This document shows positions 5,847-8,078 of a stretch of DNA of 8,078 nucleotides, one piece after another (position 1 is the first letter of the stretch; each line of letters starts with the position of its first letter). The notes beneath the pieces were generated by a model. That model saw only the letters and a program-made list of their open reading frames with translations. It was not told where the DNA came from and ran no database searches. Source of the DNA: a bacterium UBP18_UBA7526 (GTDB lineage: Bacteria; UBP18; UBA7526); the NCBI GenBank assembly GCA_002478245.1, contig DLMW01000058.1:1-8078 (forward strand). Direction: 5' to 3'. Both the position numbers and the translations under genes were made by a program.

Positions 5847-7082
5847 TTATACTGTGGCTATCTTTCTTGGTTTTTCGCTCTCCTTCAGTTCGATGCAGCC
5901 ATCGATGGGGCAGGCAGATTTGCAGAGGCCACAGCCAAAGCACTTCTCCTCATCCACCTCTGGCCTGCGCTCCCTTCCCAATTCAATGGCCTGGTGCCCT
6001 CCATCCTGGCAGGCGTAGTAACAGAGGCCACAGCACACGCATTTCTTGAGGTCGATATGCGAGGTCACCCGATTCTTCCGGGAAAGCTCATCGTGAGTGA
6101 CAATATAGGGTAGGGATTTGCCGATTAAGTCCCCTACCTTAGAGATTCCTTTCTCCTCCATATAGAAGGCCAATCCCTCACAGAGGTCCTCGATGATGTC
6201 GTAGCCATAGTGCATGACCGCAGTGCAGAACTGGACCGTGGTTGCCCCACAGAGGATGAACTCTAGGGCATCTATCCAGGTAACGGCACCACCAGTTCCC
6301 GTAATGGGCAGGTCAACGTTCTTTGAGAGCTCAGAGATGACCTTCAGGGTAATGGGCTTTATTGCCGGACCGGAGAGACCGCTATAGGTCGTCTTTCCCG
6401 CTACATTGGGATGGGGTATGAAGTTCTCGATGTCGATCCCCATCAAGGAAGGGATGGTATTAGAGGCACAGATAGCATCTCCCCCTCCCTTCTTAACCGC
6501 ATGGGCTACCGCCACGATATCTGCCACCATGGGGGTTATCTTGATTACTACTGGTGTCTTTCCAGCAGCATCCTTTACCCATCTGGTCACCTTCTCTGTA
6601 GCAGGGACAGACTGGGCGAGCATGGCCCCGGGAACCTCTCCCATACTACCCTGGGGACAGGAGAAGGAGCACTCGATAATATCCACTCCCGCAGCCTTCA
6701 ATCTCTTTACTAGATGTTGCCAATCCTCCTGTCTTGCTCCCATGATGCTTGCCCCAATCACCCTTTCCTTACCAAACTCCTTCTTTAAGGCCTCTATCCT
6801 CTTCTCCACAAGATCGATGTGATGCTCACTGATGAGATCGATATTCCCCAAGCCCACGATCTTCTTGTTCTCAAAGGATAGACCACTGATCATGGGATAG
6901 ACTAGTTCCACTGGTGTTCCTTCTACAGAGGTGGTCTTTAAGACCGCTCCCGCCCAGCCTCTCTCCAGTCCCCTCTTTACCATATCCAGATCATCTGTGG
7001 GCGGGGCAGCAGAGAGAACAAAGGGATTAGAAAACTTCATTCCACAGAACTCTACTCCCAAATCAACCGAAACTTCTTTCAT
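5847..7082 (-). CDS. PreA-type dihydropyrimidine dehydrogenase-like FMN/[4Fe-4S] protein
   Basis: At 411 residues this equals the usual PreA length. Residues 1-330 form a dihydroorotate/dihydropyrimidine dehydrogenase-type FMN barrel: NPFVLSAAPPT near 19, the SCPQG loop with the presumed catalytic Cys142, ASNTIPSLMG near 206 (substrate Asn-Thr pair), and FMN phosphate motifs GTGG (262) and FCTAV (285). Residues 345-395 carry two [4Fe-4S] motifs, Cys348/351/354/358 and Cys381/384/387/391, as in the C-terminal domain of mammalian DPD. In known enzymes PreT feeds NADH electrons to PreA, which reduces uracil or thymine. One substrate-binding Asn of DPD (the N of NLSCPHG) is Ser139 here, so the substrate may differ. 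The start ATG has an AAGGAGGA Shine-Dalgarno 7 nt upstream. Neighbours are redox genes, not pyrimidine-catabolic ones, so an electron-transfer role with another substrate is possible. Family assignment is firm; substrate is not known. Confidence 0.9.
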   Translation of the reverse strand: MKEVSVDLGVEFCGMKFSNPFVLSAAPPTDDLDMVKRGLERGWAGAVLKTTSVEGTPVELVYPMISGLSFENKKIVGLGNIDLISEHHIDLVEKRIEALKKEFGKERVIGASIMGARQEDWQHLVKRLKAAGVDIIECSFSCPQGSMGEVPGAMLAQSVPATEKVTRWVKDAAGKTPVVIKITPMVADIVAVAHAVKKGGGDAICASNTIPSLMGIDIENFIPHPNVAGKTTYSGLSGPAIKPITLKVISELSKNVDLPITGTGGAVTWIDALEFILCGATTVQFCTAVMHYGYDIIEDLCEGLAFYMEEKGISKVGDLIGKSLPYIVTHDELSRKNRVTSHIDLKKCVCCGLCYYACQDGGHQAIELGRERRPEVDEEKCFGCGLCKSACPIDGCIELKESEKPRKIATV

Positions 7083-7100
7083 GGTTACTTCCTCCTTACT

Positions 7101-8078
7101 TTAGGGATTAGCAAGGATCTTGTTCGCCTTTGGCAAAGATTTTCCCTGTTTTTTAAGGTATTTATCCATGGCTTCTGCTGCCGCATTGCCATCGGCCACT
7201 GCCTGGACAACAGTGGCTCCCTGATTGACAATATCCCCGCAAGCAAAGACCCCAGGACGGGAGGTCTGGAAGGTCTTCTTTTTTGCCAAAATATAACCTG
7301 GACCGACGCTTTCTATTCCTTTGAATCCCCTGACATTCTCCGTATCTGGCATCTGGCCGATGGCCTCGATTACGGTATCGACCTTGAGACTGAACTCTGT
7401 TCCCGGGATGGGAATGGCATTGGAAGGAACGAATAGTCCGGGCTTGCGCCATCGGATGCCCATCCCTTTATATCCCGTTACCCTTCCCTCTGAACCCATA
7501 ATCCTTAAAGGCATGACCCGGGTATGGATCTCCACTCCCTCTTCCCAGGAAAGTCTCCTCTCCTCTGGTGAGGAGGGCATCTCATCATAACCTTCCAGAC
7601 AGGCGACATCGACCCTCTCTGCACCGAGTCGAAGGCTACAGGAGGCAGCATCCATGGCCACATCGCCCCCACCGATGACCACCACCCTCTTACCGATCCT
7701 GGTCTTCTTCGGCTTTCCCTTATTAGTAATTACATCCCTCAGGAACTCTAAGGCAGTATAAACCCCTTTAAGATTCTCTCCGGGCAAACCGACCTTCCTC
7801 GCCCTAGGCAATCCTACGCCAATGAATACTGCCTTAAATCCTTCTTTGAAGAGTTCGTCTATATCGGTTATCTTGGTGTTACATCTCATCTTTATTCCCA
7901 TATTCTTTATATAGCGAATCTCCTTTTGGGTAGCAAGGGGAGGAAGTCTATGAGGAGGTATCCCATAGGTCAATAATCCTCCTGGTTTGGCCTCGGCCTC
8001 GAAGATAGTTACATCGTAACCCTTCCGAGCGAGATTGGCAGCTGCTGCTAGGCCTGCTGGGCCAGAGCCGACTATGGC
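7101..8078 (-). CDS. GltD/PreT-type NAD(P)H-dependent flavoprotein (5' part missing)
   Basis: This is the C-terminal 325 residues of a pyridine-nucleotide oxidoreductase of the glutamate synthase small subunit / PreT family. The reading frame is open to the window edge, so the true start and the expected N-terminal iron-sulfur helical domain lie outside. Seen directly: an FAD-binding dinucleotide motif GSGPAGLAAA at the very start of the fragment, then GGLLTYGIP, the family signature; a second nucleotide-binding motif GGGDVAMDAA near visible residue 136; and the FAD-closing motif GVFACGD near residue 276. After the second fold the sequence is CLEGYDEMPSS, where GltD proteins usually have an arginine pair, which might favour NADH over NADPH (inference). 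It lies 18 nt upstream of the PreA-like gene, the order expected for a PreT-PreA pair. Family E. coli PreT is about 412 residues, so roughly 85-90 are missing. Cytoplasmic; no membrane segment is visible. Confidence 0.9.
   Translation of the reverse strand, partial: AIVGSGPAGLAAAANLARKGYDVTIFEAEAKPGGLLTYGIPPHRLPPLATQKEIRYIKNMGIKMRCNTKITDIDELFKEGFKAVFIGVGLPRARKVGLPGENLKGVYTALEFLRDVITNKGKPKKTRIGKRVVVIGGGDVAMDAASCSLRLGAERVDVACLEGYDEMPSSPEERRLSWEEGVEIHTRVMPLRIMGSEGRVTGYKGMGIRWRKPGLFVPSNAIPIPGTEFSLKVDTVIEAIGQMPDTENVRGFKGIESVGPGYILAKKKTFQTSRPGVFACGDIVNQGATVVQAVADGNAAAEAMDKYLKKQGKSLPKANKILANP

Overview
The window carries one gene cluster, all on the minus strand. It looks like a single operon entering from the right edge (upstream) and running toward position 1. 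In transcription order it holds: a GltD/PreT-type flavoprotein cut by the window edge (7101-8078); a PreA-type dihydropyrimidine dehydrogenase-like FMN/iron-sulfur protein (5847-7082); a ferredoxin with sixteen cysteines in four [4Fe-4S] motifs (5274-5765); two tandem, divergent tungsten-type aldehyde:ferredoxin oxidoreductases, AOR (3267-5219 and 1245-3131); a transaldolase with an internal insertion (379-1230); and a 54-residue protein I do not recognise (181-345).

The organism is probably a strict anaerobe. Two tungstopterin AORs, a polyferredoxin and iron-sulfur flavoproteins together point to ferredoxin-based fermentation or a related anaerobic metabolism. Shine-Dalgarno sequences are clear before most genes. 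Base composition is intermediate. I cannot tell from this sequence whether it is a bacterium or an archaeon, or which phylum.

Right part (5766-8078): the PreT and PreA homologues are 18 nt apart and should form one NAD(P)H-linked complex. No hydantoinase or ureidopropionase gene follows, so pyrimidine breakdown is not supported by context. Middle part (1245-5765): the polyferredoxin leads directly into the two AORs, a layout like AorAB-type enzymes, where a multi-cluster ferredoxin subunit carries electrons to or from the tungsten subunit. Inference: NAD(P)H flavoprotein, polyferredoxin and AOR form a chain linking aldehyde/acid interconversion to the NAD(P)H pool. The second AOR has Asp where the first cluster-binding Cys is expected. 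Left part (181-1244): the transaldolase is translationally linked to the second AOR, and a short basic protein follows behind a very strong ribosome binding site.

The three gaps longer than 50 nt inside the cluster all contain 7-bp periodic repeats, clear in two gaps and degenerate in the third. The leftmost 180 bases hold no gene I can support; they contain a short reading frame interrupted by UGA. No tRNA, rRNA, CRISPR, insertion sequence or convincing terminator was seen.
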